From NCBI RefSeq assembly GCF_001591385.1, contig NZ_BCUU01000016.1:1-64000 (forward strand): 64,000 nucleotides of DNA, read 5' to 3'. How positions within the stretch are numbered: the first letter of the stretch is position 1; every line of letters starts with the position of its first letter. The position numbers and the translations under genes were made by a program. This document shows, piece after piece, positions 56,306-64,000 of this stretch. The DNA comes from Variovorax soli NBRC 106424 (GTDB lineage Bacteria > Pseudomonadota > Gammaproteobacteria > Burkholderiales > Burkholderiaceae_C). The notes under the pieces were generated by a model. The model was not told the DNA's origin. It saw only the letters and a list, made by a program, of their open reading frames with translations, and did not search any database.

Positions 56306-57310
56306 ATGACGCAACTGTCGACCTTGTCGAAAAGCCGACGCCAACTCATCACCTACGGAGCTGCCACCCTGGGTGGATCGCTTCTTCTTTCCGCTTGCGG
56401 TGGAGGCGGCGACGACAAGACCGTCGCCACCCAGGTTGACGAGGCCAAGAGCGTCATGAATCAGGCCCAAGCGAAGCCGGAATGCAGCATCTTCGTCGAG
56501 GCGGTCAAGGCATGCGGCCTGGAGTCCACCCTCGATGACTCGGGCACCGTCACGGCATTCGCGTTCACGAACGACGGCTTCAACGCAACCCTGGGCGAGC
56601 TCAACGTCAGCAAGGACCAGCTGTTCGCCGACAAGACCACGCTGACCGCCATCGTGAAGTGCCACATCATGAGCAAGGCGCAGTTCACCGAGGCCATCGT
56701 GGAAGGCCACACGCTCGACACCATCGGCGGCGGCTTCTTCAAGATCGACAAGGAGAACAATGTCTTCACGGCCACGGACGGCCGCAACCGCCTGTGCAAG
56801 CTCACCAATACCGACGTGACGGCGCTCAACGGCGTGCTGCACGTGATCGACAAGACGATGCTGCCGGCCAACATGGACATCATCGTCACCTGCGAGGAAA
56901 AGCCCGACATCAAGCCGGACTGCGAAACCGCCATGCGCTGCATCGAGGCGTGCGGACTCACCGATACGCTCAAGCAGCCCGGCCCGTTCACCTTCTTCTG
57001 CCCGACCAACGCGGCCTTCCAGGCCGTGCTCATCGAGCTCAACATCACGCTGGAAGCGCTGCTGGCCGACATTCCGCGCTGCAAGAAGATCATGCAATGC
57101 CACATGGTGCCGGCGCGCAAGTGCAAGAAGGAGTTCAAGACCGACGAGCCTGTCGTGACCGTGCAAGTCGACGTGTCCATCAAGATCAACGCCACCTTCC
57201 AGGTGGTCGACCCGCGCGGCCGCATCTGCAACCTGAGCAAGCCCGACGTGCTCAACACCAACGGTGTGCTGCACCTGTGCGACAAGGTGATCCTGCCGGT
57301 CGACGCCTAA
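56306..57310 (+). CDS. Cysteine-rich tandem-fasciclin (FAS1) Tat lipoprotein
   Basis: A 334-residue exported lipoprotein. The start 56306 follows an AGGAG site. Residues 10-12 give a twin-arginine signal (SRRQLI), and Cys31 is the lipobox cysteine (LLSAC), then a GGGG linker. Two FAS1-like domains follow, at about 56-190 and 215-334: FAFTNDGFNATLGEL and FFCPTNAAFQAVLIEL are the matching H1-type motifs, and each ends with NGVLHVIDK or NGVLHLCDK. Unusually many cysteines occur, especially in the second domain (RCKKIMQC, ARKCKKEF). FAS1 domains usually mediate adhesion. Disulfide or metal binding is possible. Confidence 0.87.
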   Translation: MTQLSTLSKSRRQLITYGAATLGGSLLLSACGGGGDDKTVATQVDEAKSVMNQAQAKPECSIFVEAVKACGLESTLDDSGTVTAFAFTNDGFNATLGELNVSKDQLFADKTTLTAIVKCHIMSKAQFTEAIVEGHTLDTIGGGFFKIDKENNVFTATDGRNRLCKLTNTDVTALNGVLHVIDKTMLPANMDIIVTCEEKPDIKPDCETAMRCIEACGLTDTLKQPGPFTFFCPTNAAFQAVLIELNITLEALLADIPRCKKIMQCHMVPARKCKKEFKTDEPVVTVQVDVSIKINATFQVVDPRGRICNLSKPDVLNTNGVLHLCDKVILPVDA

Positions 57311-57330
57311 GTCACAGGTGACCGCCGCAT

Positions 57331-57357
57331 CATCGGCAGCCGTTTCGGCTGCCGATG
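57331..57357. terminator. Inverted repeat after the fasciclin gene
   Basis: A perfect 12-base stem CATCGGCAGCCG / CGGCTGCCGATG with a TTT loop lies 20 bases after the stop. No T-run follows directly, so it may act together with the next hairpin. Confidence 0.55.
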
Positions 57358-57372
57358 ATGTGGATGAAGACA

Positions 57373-57407
57373 GCATCGCGCTCCTCCAGGAGGCGCGATG
57401 CTTTTTT
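57373..57407 (+). terminator. Terminator between the fasciclin gene and App1 gene
   Basis: GCATCGCGCTCCT pairs with AGGAGGCGCGATGC (one bulged G) and six T residues follow. It lies between convergent genes and probably ends the fasciclin transcript. Confidence 0.8.
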
Positions 57408-57411
57408 GCGT

Positions 57412-58542
57412 CTAGCCAAGCGGCCAGGGCTGGCCGTCGCGCAGGATGTGCCAGGCTGCCGGGTCCACGCCTTCGAACGCGGCGGCGTACCGGGCTGCAT
57501 CGCGGCCTTCCGCGGTCACATCGCGGATCACGATGCCCTCGATGCGGCTTGCATGCCTGCGCGCCACGTCGCCGTAGATTTCCGGATCGAGTTCGCCCGA
57601 GTCGCCGACCAGCAGGAAGCGGCGCTGCGGAAAGTCCTCCATCAGCCGGGCAATGGCCGAGAGCTTGTGTGCGCGCGATTCGCCTTCGCCGGGGATGAGC
57701 GTGCGCAGCGTGGTCGATTCGCGCAGATGCATGCTGCCCGGCGGAAAGCCTTCGTGCCGCAGGAAATCCTGCAGCGGCGGCAGTAGCTGGATTGGGCTGG
57801 ACGACAGGTAGTGGAAGCGGGTCTGCGGATTGCGTGCCAGTGCGCCGTAGTGCTGCGCCATGCCCGGCGCCGGCTTGAAGCTGCGGGAAAAGGTGTTGAG
57901 CAGCATCTGCTGCTGGTCGCGCACCTGCGTCACCTTGATGGTGTCGTCGATGTCGGAGATGACCGACAGGCCGGTGGCAGGCACGAGCAGTGCGCGTCCT
58001 TCCACATCCGGGCGCGGGCCGGGCGTGCGCGCATGGAAGACGAGCCAGGGCGCGGTGCGTGCATCGGGCTTCAGGTCGACGGTGGCGCGCAGGCCGGTGC
58101 GGCCGCTGGCATCGCTGGTGGGCATCGGGACCAGGGGCGTGCCCTGGCCGAAGTCGATCTGCAGCACCGTGCCTTCTTCCGGCTCGGCATGGAAGAGCGT
58201 GGTGCGCTGTGCAAAGCGCAGCCGCGCGGCGGGGGACATGTCGCCCAGCTTCAGTCCGAGGTAGCGCGCCAGGCCCATGTCCAGGAGCTTGAAGCGATTC
58301 TTCTCGTGGATCCAGATCTGCACGTCCACTTCCAGCTGTCCGTTGCCCAGGTCGCGGGCGGTGCTGGGCAGGAAGAGCAGGTCTTCGTCAGGCTCGAGCG
58401 GTTCGGCCTTGGCATGGACTTCGGTGGTGGTGGCGGCACTGGCGAGCAGCGCAGCTGCGGGCAGCGCGGCGGCCAGCAGCTGCCGGCGGTGGCGGTCGAC
58501 GGACTCTGCGGCGCTTGCCGGCTCAGGCAGCCTTGCGCTCAT
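57412..58542 (-). CDS. App1-family phosphatidate phosphatase-like protein (DUF2183)
   Basis: A 376-residue exported protein with a twin-arginine-like signal (RHRRQLLAAALPAAAL, then an AxA-type end near residue 44). The C-terminal catalytic App1 domain has the HAD-like motif SDIDDT (196-201), and later LLVGDSGELDPEIYG. In yeast, App1 is a phosphatidate phosphatase; bacterial members are poorly known. Start 58542 (MSARLPEPA) overlaps the 3' end of folA by 20 bases, so it is coupled to the ccd-thyA-folA operon. Confidence 0.85.
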   Translation of the reverse strand: MSARLPEPASAAESVDRHRRQLLAAALPAAALLASAATTTEVHAKAEPLEPDEDLLFLPSTARDLGNGQLEVDVQIWIHEKNRFKLLDMGLARYLGLKLGDMSPAARLRFAQRTTLFHAEPEEGTVLQIDFGQGTPLVPMPTSDASGRTGLRATVDLKPDARTAPWLVFHARTPGPRPDVEGRALLVPATGLSVISDIDDTIKVTQVRDQQQMLLNTFSRSFKPAPGMAQHYGALARNPQTRFHYLSSSPIQLLPPLQDFLRHEGFPPGSMHLRESTTLRTLIPGEGESRAHKLSAIARLMEDFPQRRFLLVGDSGELDPEIYGDVARRHASRIEGIVIRDVTAEGRDAARYAAAFEGVDPAAWHILRDGQPWPLG

Positions 58543-59023
58543 AGGTGACGAAGCTGAAAGGCAGTCCGTCCTTGGCAGCCGTGTGCGTGCTGCGTGCCGT
58601 CTCGTGCCAATCGGCACCGAGCTGCGGCGCGTAGGTATCGCCCGCGAAATCGCGATCGATCTCGGTGACGACCGCGCGTTGCGCCAATGGCACGGCCTGC
58701 GCGTAGATTTCGCCGCCGCCGATCACCCACAGGTCGGCGGCGCCCGCGCACAGCGCAATCGCATCCGAAAGGCTCGCGGCGCGTTCGGCGCCTGCCGCCT
58801 GCCAGTCTGACTGCCGCGTGATGACGATGTTGCGCCGGCCCGGCAGCGGCCGGAAGCGCGGCGGCAACGAATCCCAGGTCTTGCGGCCCATCAGCACCGG
58901 TGCACCGCCGGTCTGCTGCTTGAAGTGCGCCAGGTCTTCGGGCAGGTGCCAGGGCATCTGGCCGTCCTTGCCGATGACGCCATTGCGCGCGCGCGCGAAG
59001 ATGATGTTGATGCGCTGCGCCAT
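58523..59023 (-). CDS. folA: Dihydrofolate reductase
   Basis: A 166-residue DHFR that regenerates tetrahydrofolate. The active-site acid is Asp30 in MPWHLPEDL, equivalent to Asp27 of E. coli. NADPH-binding motifs GRKTWDSLP and VIGGGEIYAQA are present. Start 59023 lies two bases after the thyA stop. Because thyA oxidises methylene-tetrahydrofolate to dihydrofolate, co-transcription with folA is logical. Confidence 0.95.
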   Translation of the reverse strand: MAQRINIIFARARNGVIGKDGQMPWHLPEDLAHFKQQTGGAPVLMGRKTWDSLPPRFRPLPGRRNIVITRQSDWQAAGAERAASLSDAIALCAGAADLWVIGGGEIYAQAVPLAQRAVVTEIDRDFAGDTYAPQLGADWHETARSTHTAAKDGLPFSFVTYERKAA

Positions 59024-59025
59024 GC

Positions 59026-59862
59026 TCACACGGCGACCGGCGCCTTGATGCCCGGATGCGGGTCGTAGCCCTCGATCTCGAAATCCTCGTACTGGTAGTC
59101 GAAGATGGATGCGGGCCGGCGCTTGATGCGCAGGGTGGGGTAGGGCCGCGGATCGCGCGAGAGCTGCAGCGCCACCTGCTCGGCATGGTTGCTGTAGATG
59201 TGGCAGTCGCCGCCGGTCCAGATGAAGTCGCCCACGTCGAGGTCGCACTGCTGCGCGATCATGTGCGTGAGCAGCGCGTAGCTGGCGATGTTGAAGGGCA
59301 CGCCCAGGAAGATGTCCGCGCTGCGCTGGTACAGCTGGCAGCTGAGCTTGCCGCGCTCGCCAGGCGCCTGGGGCGGCGCCACGTAGAACTGGAAGAAGGC
59401 GTGGCACGGCATGAGCGCCATCTTGGACAGATCGGCCACGTTCCAGGCGCTCACGATGATGCGGCGCGAATCGGGGTTGCTCTTGAGCGTGTCGATCACC
59501 TGCTGGATCTGGTCGATGTGCCCGCCGTCCGGCGTGGGCCAACTGCGCCACTGCACGCCGTACACCGGGCCCAGGTCGCCATCTTCGCGCGCCCATTCGT
59601 CCCAGATGGTGACGCCGCGTTCCTTGAGCCAGTTGTTGTTCGACGAGCCCGTGAGGAACCACAGCAGCTCGACGATGATGGACTTCAGGTGCACCTTCTT
59701 GGTGGTGACCAGCGGAAACCCTTCGTTCAGGTCGAAGCGCATCTGGTGGCCGAACACGCTCTTGGTGCCGGTGCCGGTGCGGTCGGACTTGAACACGCCC
59801 GTCTCGTTGACATGGCGCATGAAGTCTTCGTATTGGTGGCGGATGGGGCGGGTTGGTGACAT
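59026..59862 (-). CDS. thyA: Thymidylate synthase
   Basis: A 278-residue ThyA that methylates dUMP. The catalytic cysteine is Cys153 in [13 protein letters not shown], and the N-terminal folate/dUMP region includes [15 protein letters not shown]. Length and motifs are standard. Start 59862 lies one base after the ccdB stop (59864), so thyA appears to be translated as the third gene behind a toxin-antitoxin pair. A two-base gap to folA follows. Confidence 0.96.
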   Translation of the reverse strand: MSPTRPIRHQYEDFMRHVNETGVFKSDRTGTGTKSVFGHQMRFDLNEGFPLVTTKKVHLKSIIVELLWFLTGSSNNNWLKERGVTIWDEWAREDGDLGPVYGVQWRSWPTPDGGHIDQIQQVIDTLKSNPDSRRIIVSAWNVADLSKMALMPCHAFFQFYVAPPQAPGERGKLSCQLYQRSADIFLGVPFNIASYALLTHMIAQQCDLDVGDFIWTGGDCHIYSNHAEQVALQLSRDPRPYPTLRIKRRPASIFDYQYEDFEIEGYDPHPGIKAPVAV

Positions 59863-59863
59863 G

Positions 59864-60178
59864 TCAATACGAACCAAAAAGTGCGTCCAGCGCCTCTTGC
59901 ACCTGGTGCTGTTCGCCGCGCAGGTTGGCGACGGGCTGGCGCAGCCAGCCGCGAGGGAAGGTGGCCAGCGTGGGCGTATCCAGAACGACATCGCGATCCT
60001 GGATACGGAACAGGGGATGGATACGGTCCAATCGCGTGCCGTGCACGCGGGCATCGCGCAATGGGATCACGATGCGGGTTTCCACGGCGTCGAGGTAGTC
60101 GTTCTGGACATCGAGCACGTAGGGGGTATGCCGGTGCTCGGATTTGTCGGGGTTGGCGTAGACGTCGAAGCGCGCCAT
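59864..60178 (-). CDS. ccdB: CcdB-family toxin
   Basis: A 104-residue CcdB-like protein. The N-terminal half follows the family closely: [32 protein letters not shown]. The middle fits [16 protein letters not shown]. In plasmid F CcdB, the last residues Trp99-Gly100-Ile101 are essential for gyrase poisoning; here the C-terminus reads LFGSY, with none of the three in place. It lies four bases after the antitoxin gene and one base before thyA. The toxin's target and activity are therefore uncertain. Confidence 0.88.
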   Translation of the reverse strand: MARFDVYANPDKSEHRHTPYVLDVQNDYLDAVETRIVIPLRDARVHGTRLDRIHPLFRIQDRDVVLDTPTLATFPRGWLRQPVANLRGEQHQVQEALDALFGSY

Positions 60179-60182
60179 CGTT

Positions 60183-60482
60183 TCAGGCGACTTTCTTCCG
60201 GCTTGTGCCAGTGGGGGCCTCGCGTCCATCGCCCAGGCTGCGGGCAAAGGTGCGGTACTTGGCGCCCCAGATGCCTTCGTTGCGGATGCGCTCGTTGTAG
60301 TGTTCGATCGCTTCCTTGTTCTGCTCGGCCCATTGTTCCCAGTAGCGACGTTCCACTTCCTTTGCCAGCAGCGCGTCGACAGTCTGCGAGACGTTCATGC
60401 CCATCTCGCGCGCCATCTCCAGCACCTTGCTGTTGAGGCTGAGGTTGGTCGCCTTCTTGGGCGCATCGTTGAAGTTGAGCAT
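60183..60482 (-). CDS. ccdA: CcdA-family antitoxin
   Basis: A 99-residue antitoxin. An N-terminal ribbon-helix-helix DNA-binding region (KATNLSLNSKVLEMAREMG) is followed by a helical toxin-binding tail with EVERRYWEQWAEQNKEAIEHYN. The tail extends about 20 residues beyond plasmid CcdA with a basic end (GTSRKKVA). It should bind CcdB and repress its own promoter. An inverted repeat lies just upstream (60510-60530). It starts a five-gene operon with thyA and folA. Confidence 0.9.
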   Translation of the reverse strand: MLNFNDAPKKATNLSLNSKVLEMAREMGMNVSQTVDALLAKEVERRYWEQWAEQNKEAIEHYNERIRNEGIWGAKYRTFARSLGDGREAPTGTSRKKVA

Positions 60483-60509
60483 GGCTGCATCCTCGGGTGA
60501 GCACAGGGT

Positions 60510-60530
60510 ATGCGCATATTTTACGCGCAT
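60510..60530 (-). promoter_or_regulatory. Putative ccdAB operator/promoter
   Basis: ATGCGC-N9-GCGCAT flanks an A/T-rich core that reads TAAAAT on the minus strand, a plausible -10 element 36 bases before the ccdA ATG. A symmetrical site on the promoter is what an autoregulated CcdA-CcdB system would need. A short ATGCCCC repeat lies just upstream. Confidence 0.45.
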
Positions 60531-60552
60531 GCCCCATGCCCCATGCCCGTGC

Positions 60553-61989
60553 TCAGGCGCGCAGCACCCGCCCCGGGTTCAGCGTGTTGTTCGGATCCAG
60601 CGCGCCCTTGATGGCCCGCATCATCGAAAGCGCCACCGGCGACTTGTGCTTTTCCAGCTTGTGCGCCTTGAGCGAGCCGATGCCGTGCTCGGCCGAGATG
60701 GAGCCGCCGAAGCGCTGCACCGCGTCGTACACCAGCGTGTTCACGCGCTCTTCCTCGTTCAGCAGGAACGCGCGCGCATCGCCGTCGGCGGGGGCCTGCA
60801 CGTTGTAGTGCAGGTTGCCGTCGCCCAGGTGGCCGAAGTTGACCAGGCGCACGCCGGGAATCTCTTTTTCGAGCAGCGCATCGGTCTCGGCCACGAAGGC
60901 CGGAATGCGGGAGACGGCGATGGAGATGTCGTGCTTGATGTTCAGCCCTTCCTCGGCCTGCGCCAGCGGGATGCTTTCGCGCACATGCCACAGGGCCTTG
61001 GCCTGCGACAGGTTCTCGGCCACCACCGCGTCGCTCACGCAGCCCTCTTCGAAGGCCTTTTCCAGCAGAGCTTCGAAGCGTTGGCGTGCGTGGTCTTCCG
61101 ATTCGTTGTCGGAGTTCTCCAGCAGCACGCACCAGGGCGAGGCGCCTTCGCTGTCGGCAATGAAGGGCACGCGCTGCGCCGGAAAGTGCTTGGGCACCAG
61201 GCTGAGCGCGAAGCGGCCCATCACCTCGAAGCCCGTGAGCCCAGCGCCCAGGTGCCGGTGGGCCAGGCCCAGCAGCTGCACTGCATGTTCCAGCGAAGGG
61301 ACCGCCGCCCACGCGGTGAGCCGCGCCGCCGGCAGCGGATACAGCTTCATGGTGGCGGCGGTGATGATGCCCAGCGTGCCTTCGCTGCCGACGATGAGGT
61401 CGCGCAGGTCATAGCCGGTGTTGTCCTTGCGCAGGCCGCTGGTGCCTTCCCAGATCTCGCCTTGGGGCGTGACCACTTCCAGGCCCAGGCACAGCTCGCG
61501 CGCATTGCCGTAGCGCAGCACCTGCGTGCCGCCGGCATTGGTCGCCAGGTTGCCGCCGATGGTGCAGCTGCCTTCGGCGGCCAGGCTCAGCGGAAAGAGA
61601 AAGCCCGCCGTGCGCGCCGCCTCCTGCAGGCTCTGCAGCACGCAGCCCGCTTCCACCGTCACCGTGAGGTTGGCCGCGTCGAGGCTGCGCACGGCGTTCA
61701 TGCGCGTGAGGCTCAGCACCACCTGCCGGCCGCTGGCATCGGGGATGGAGCCCACGGCCAGCCCGGTGTTGCCGCCCTGCGGCACGATGGACACGCCCGC
61801 GGCCGCGCAAGCCTTGACCACGTCGGCCACCTGAGCGGTGCTGGCCGGGCGCACCACCGCCAGCGCCTTGCCGCGCTCGCGCTTGCGCCAGTCCTGCTCC
61901 CAGGCGGTGAGGTCGCCTTCGGTCAGCACGTTGTGTTCGCCGACGATGCGGCGCAGTGGGTCGATGAGTTGCTGGTCTGTGGTGGTCAT
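60553..61989 (-). CDS. FAD-linked oxidase of the D-lactate dehydrogenase / GlcD type
   Basis: A 478-residue flavoenzyme. The N-terminal PCMH FAD-binding domain has PQGGNTGLAVGS (about residue 70) and GTLGIITAA. The C-terminal FAD-linked oxidase domain has NFGHLGDGNLHYNV and SAEHGIGSLK. Likely substrates are 2-hydroxyacids such as D-lactate, glycolate or D-2-hydroxyglutarate; they cannot be told apart here. It overlaps the DUF2069 gene by four bases on the same strand. The promoter region of ccdA lies after its stop. Confidence 0.9.
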   Translation of the reverse strand: MTTTDQQLIDPLRRIVGEHNVLTEGDLTAWEQDWRKRERGKALAVVRPASTAQVADVVKACAAAGVSIVPQGGNTGLAVGSIPDASGRQVVLSLTRMNAVRSLDAANLTVTVEAGCVLQSLQEAARTAGFLFPLSLAAEGSCTIGGNLATNAGGTQVLRYGNARELCLGLEVVTPQGEIWEGTSGLRKDNTGYDLRDLIVGSEGTLGIITAATMKLYPLPAARLTAWAAVPSLEHAVQLLGLAHRHLGAGLTGFEVMGRFALSLVPKHFPAQRVPFIADSEGASPWCVLLENSDNESEDHARQRFEALLEKAFEEGCVSDAVVAENLSQAKALWHVRESIPLAQAEEGLNIKHDISIAVSRIPAFVAETDALLEKEIPGVRLVNFGHLGDGNLHYNVQAPADGDARAFLLNEEERVNTLVYDAVQRFGGSISAEHGIGSLKAHKLEKHKSPVALSMMRAIKGALDPNNTLNPGRVLRA

Positions 61990-62432
61990 TTCTCGGCTTC
62001 CGCACGCAGGGCATCGGCGCGCGCCAGGCGGGTGCGCACGTGCCAGGCGCAGGCAACGAACAGCAGCAGGCACAGCACGATCTCGACGCCGGCGAGGACC
62101 CGGCCCATGACCTGCGTGTCGCTCCAGGCGCGCACCACGCCCTCGGTGAAGTAGATCCACACCAGCAGGCTCACCCAGCGGTAGGTGTACATGCGCCGTT
62201 TCAGTAGGCCCGCCAGCGGCAGCACCAATGGCAGCACCTTGAGCGCCAGCAGCGAGCCGCCCGGGCGCACCGGCGCCAGCCACAACTCCCAGGCCAGGCC
62301 CAGCACGATCAATCCCGCCAGGCTGCCGACCGCGAGCGCGCGCGTGGCCGCCACGGCGCCATCGCCGGGGTTGGACGCGGCGGCTGAGGCGGCGGACGGG
62401 CGGGGAAGGGGGGCGGTCGGAAGAGGCGGCAT
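61986..62432 (-). CDS. DUF2069 membrane protein
   Basis: A 148-residue protein with four hydrophobic segments. The DUF2069 hallmarks are LKVLPLVLPLAGLLKRRMYTYRW and IYFTEGVVRAWSD. The start 62432 (MPPLPTAP) gives the family size; an in-frame ATG at 62477 would overlap the divergent yihY start. Its function is unknown. It is translationally coupled to the FAD-linked oxidase gene. Confidence 0.85.
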   Translation of the reverse strand: MPPLPTAPLPRPSAASAAASNPGDGAVAATRALAVGSLAGLIVLGLAWELWLAPVRPGGSLLALKVLPLVLPLAGLLKRRMYTYRWVSLLVWIYFTEGVVRAWSDTQVMGRVLAGVEIVLCLLLFVACAWHVRTRLARADALRAEAEK

Positions 62433-62465
62433 GGTGGTGGAAACCCGATGGCATGATAGCGACCC

Positions 62466-63707
62466 ATGAATCGCCATTCGCTATGGAGGGAGCTGTCCCA
62501 TTTTCCGTGGCGCAACACCGCCGCCGTGCTGGGCGAGCGCTTCCGCGAAGACCGCCTCGGCCTGTCGGCCAGCAGCCTCACTTTCACGACCACCATTGCA
62601 CTGGTGCCTTTCTTCACCGTGGCACTGGCGCTGTTCACGGCCTTTCCCATCTTCGCGAAGATGCAGGGCCGCGTGCAGCGCTGGCTGGTGGAAAGCCTCA
62701 TACCGGAGAACATCGCCCGCCAGGTGCTGGGCTACCTGACCCAGTTCGCGAGCAAGGCCGGCGGCCTGGGTGTGCTGGGCCTGGTGGTGCTGCTGCTGAC
62801 GGCCTTCGCCCTCATCTTGACCATCGACCGCACGCTCAACAACATCTGGCGCGTGCGCGAGCCGCGGCCGCTGGCGCAGCGGGTGCTGGTGTACTGGGCG
62901 GCCGCCACGCTGGGGCCACTGGTGCTGGCGCTGAGCCTGTCCACCACCTCTTATGTGTTCGCGGCCTCGCGCGGGCTGGTGGACGACGCGGGCCTCAAGC
63001 TGGTGTTCGACACGGCGGAGTTCCTGCTGCTGGCCGGCGGCATGGCCAGTCTCTATCACTATGTGCCCAATACCGAGGTCAAGTGGTCGCATGCGTGGGC
63101 GGGCGGCCTGTTCGTGGCGGTGGCCATCGAAATCGCCAAGAAGCTGCTGGCCCTGTACTTCAGCATGGTGCCGACCTATTCGGTGCTGTACGGCGCCTTT
63201 GCGGCTTTCCCGATCTTGCTGGTGTGGATCTACATCGCCTGGCTGATCGTGCTGTTCGGCGCGGTCATCGCCGCCTACCTGCCGAGCCTGCTGGCGGGCG
63301 TTGCGCGGCGTGGCGGCACGCCGGGCTGGCCGCTGCAGCTGGCGATCGAGGTGCTGCAGCATCTGTCGGACGAGCGGGACATGCCGCAAAAGGGCCTGGG
63401 CCTGGCCAGCCTGGGGGAGCGCATGCGGGTCGACGCGCTGCAGCTGGCGCCGGTGGTCGAGGCGCTGGTGCGGCTGGACTGGGTGGGGCACATCGCGGAA
63501 CAGCGGGCCGACGAGGATCCCCGCCTGGTGCTGCTGGTGAACCCGGCCACCACGCCCATGGAGCCGCTGCTGCGCGAGATGCTGCTGGTTCGCTCCGAGG
63601 TGCTGGCGCCGCTGTGGGACATGGCGCCGCTGGGGCGGCTGTACCTGGGCGAGGTACTGTCCTCGCCCCGCGGCCTGCCGGCCGCACAGCCGGTTGTCAG
63701 ATCTTGA
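62466..63707 (+). CDS. YihY/BrkB-family membrane protein
   Basis: A 413-residue protein with about six hydrophobic segments, from SLTFTTTIALVPFFTVALALF to LLVWIYIAWLIVLFGAVIAAYL. The family's PNTEVKWSHAWAGGL is visible, and a long hydrophilic C-terminal region has winged-helix character. It was once called ribonuclease BN by mistake; it is a membrane protein of unknown function. It is divergent from DUF2069 with a 33-base gap. Its end overlaps the convergent DUF962 gene by 11 bases. Confidence 0.88.
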   Translation: MNRHSLWRELSHFPWRNTAAVLGERFREDRLGLSASSLTFTTTIALVPFFTVALALFTAFPIFAKMQGRVQRWLVESLIPENIARQVLGYLTQFASKAGGLGVLGLVVLLLTAFALILTIDRTLNNIWRVREPRPLAQRVLVYWAAATLGPLVLALSLSTTSYVFAASRGLVDDAGLKLVFDTAEFLLLAGGMASLYHYVPNTEVKWSHAWAGGLFVAVAIEIAKKLLALYFSMVPTYSVLYGAFAAFPILLVWIYIAWLIVLFGAVIAAYLPSLLAGVARRGGTPGWPLQLAIEVLQHLSDERDMPQKGLGLASLGERMRVDALQLAPVVEALVRLDWVGHIAEQRADEDPRLVLLVNPATTPMEPLLREMLLVRSEVLAPLWDMAPLGRLYLGEVLSSPRGLPAAQPVVRS

Positions 63708-64000
63708 CGCGGCCGCGCAGGATGTCGCGGTACATCGCCCAGTCGCCCATGAAGCTGTAGAGCGGGCGCTTGAACGAGGCGGGTTTGTTCTTCTCGAAGC
63801 CGAAATGCCCGATCCAGGCAAAGGCGTAGCCCACCACGATGGTGGGCAGCAGCCACCACCCGTTGCCCGTGACGAAGAGCGTGGCCAGGCACACCAGCGA
63901 GAGCGACGAGCCGACGAAATGCAGCTGCCGGCAGGTGCGGTTGCTGTGCTCGCTCAGGTAGAAGGGATAGAACTCCGAGAAGCTCTTGAAGCTGCGCGGA
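63697..64000 (-). CDS. DUF962 (Mpo1-like) membrane protein, partial
   Basis: The C-terminal part (about 100 residues) of a DUF962/Mpo1-family protein; the start lies beyond the right edge. Visible family features are RSFKSFSEFYPFYLSEH, NRTCRQLHFVGSS with its conserved histidine, and IGHFGFEKNKPASF. In yeast, Mpo1 is a dioxygenase that alpha-oxidises 2-hydroxy fatty acids; bacterial functions are less known. It is convergent with yihY. Confidence 0.8.
   Translation of the reverse strand, partial: PRSFKSFSEFYPFYLSEHSNRTCRQLHFVGSSLSLVCLATLFVTGNGWWLLPTIVVGYAFAWIGHFGFEKNKPASFKRPLYSFMGDWAMYRDILRGRVKI

Overview
The window reads as a chromosomal segment of a high-GC betaproteobacterium, most likely Comamonadaceae and Variovorax-like. 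The reasons are a Bug-type (TctC) solute-binding protein, a tmRNA with tag ANDERFALAA, the gyrA-serC-pheA-tyrA-aroA/cmk-rpsA-ihfB-lapA-lapB order, a single-chain AroA-Cmk fusion, and Comamonadaceae-style GC-rich palindromic repeats. Almost everything is dense single-copy core or metabolic sequence. I see no phage, integrase, transposase, CRISPR array, rRNA or tRNA. This placement is inference from gene content; no search was run.

Layout. 1-8.7 kb: a divergent GAF-domain activator (cut by the left edge) faces a form II aerobic CO-dehydrogenase-like operon in S-L-M order with its accessory genes (MoxR ATPase, VWA protein, CoxG, XdhC-like). 8.9-10.7 kb: an M23 peptidase, a small coiled-coil membrane protein and a bactofilin, probably a cell-envelope module. 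10.7-12.1 kb: two related, oppositely oriented inverted-repeat elements on either side of a GNAT acetyltransferase. 12.1-20.2 kb: an orphan Bug protein convergent with a LysR regulator whose start overlaps the end of a complete seven-function Mrp antiporter operon (A/B fused, then C-G). 20.3-24.1 kb: a TRAP transporter with a fluoride channel gene attached, then a ComEA-like protein.

24.2-36.6 kb (minus strand): a long core array reading gyrA, DUF2059, serC, pheA, tyrA, aroA-cmk, rpsA, ihfB, lapA, lapB. It links gyrase, serine/aromatic biosynthesis, CMP kinase, ribosomal protein S1, IHF and LPS-assembly control. 36.8-39.5 kb: ompA with tandem terminators, ubiG-gph, and ssrA (tmRNA). 39.5-49.8 kb: a run of small enzymes and membrane proteins (VOC, TSUP, regulatory-domain methyltransferase, gamma-glutamyltransferase, RsuA, beta-propeller, deacetylase, sterol-desaturase-like, EI24, CinA-N). 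49.8-54.7 kb: glnA behind a sigma-54 promoter with an NtrC-like site, then ntrB-ntrC. 54.7-64 kb: a TonB-like lipoprotein, exodeoxyribonuclease III, a cysteine-rich fasciclin lipoprotein, and a tightly packed ccdA-ccdB-thyA-folA-App1 operon. An FAD-linked oxidase, DUF2069, YihY and a DUF962 gene cut by the right edge follow.

The most unusual points are: the CcdAB toxin-antitoxin pair fused head-on into the thymidylate/folate operon; a palindromic repeat translated in frame inside the AroA part of the AroA-Cmk fusion; the paired inverted-repeat elements around the GNAT gene; and a LysR regulator translationally coupled to an Mrp antiporter. Many long open frames antisense to these genes are GC-driven shadows and are not annotated.
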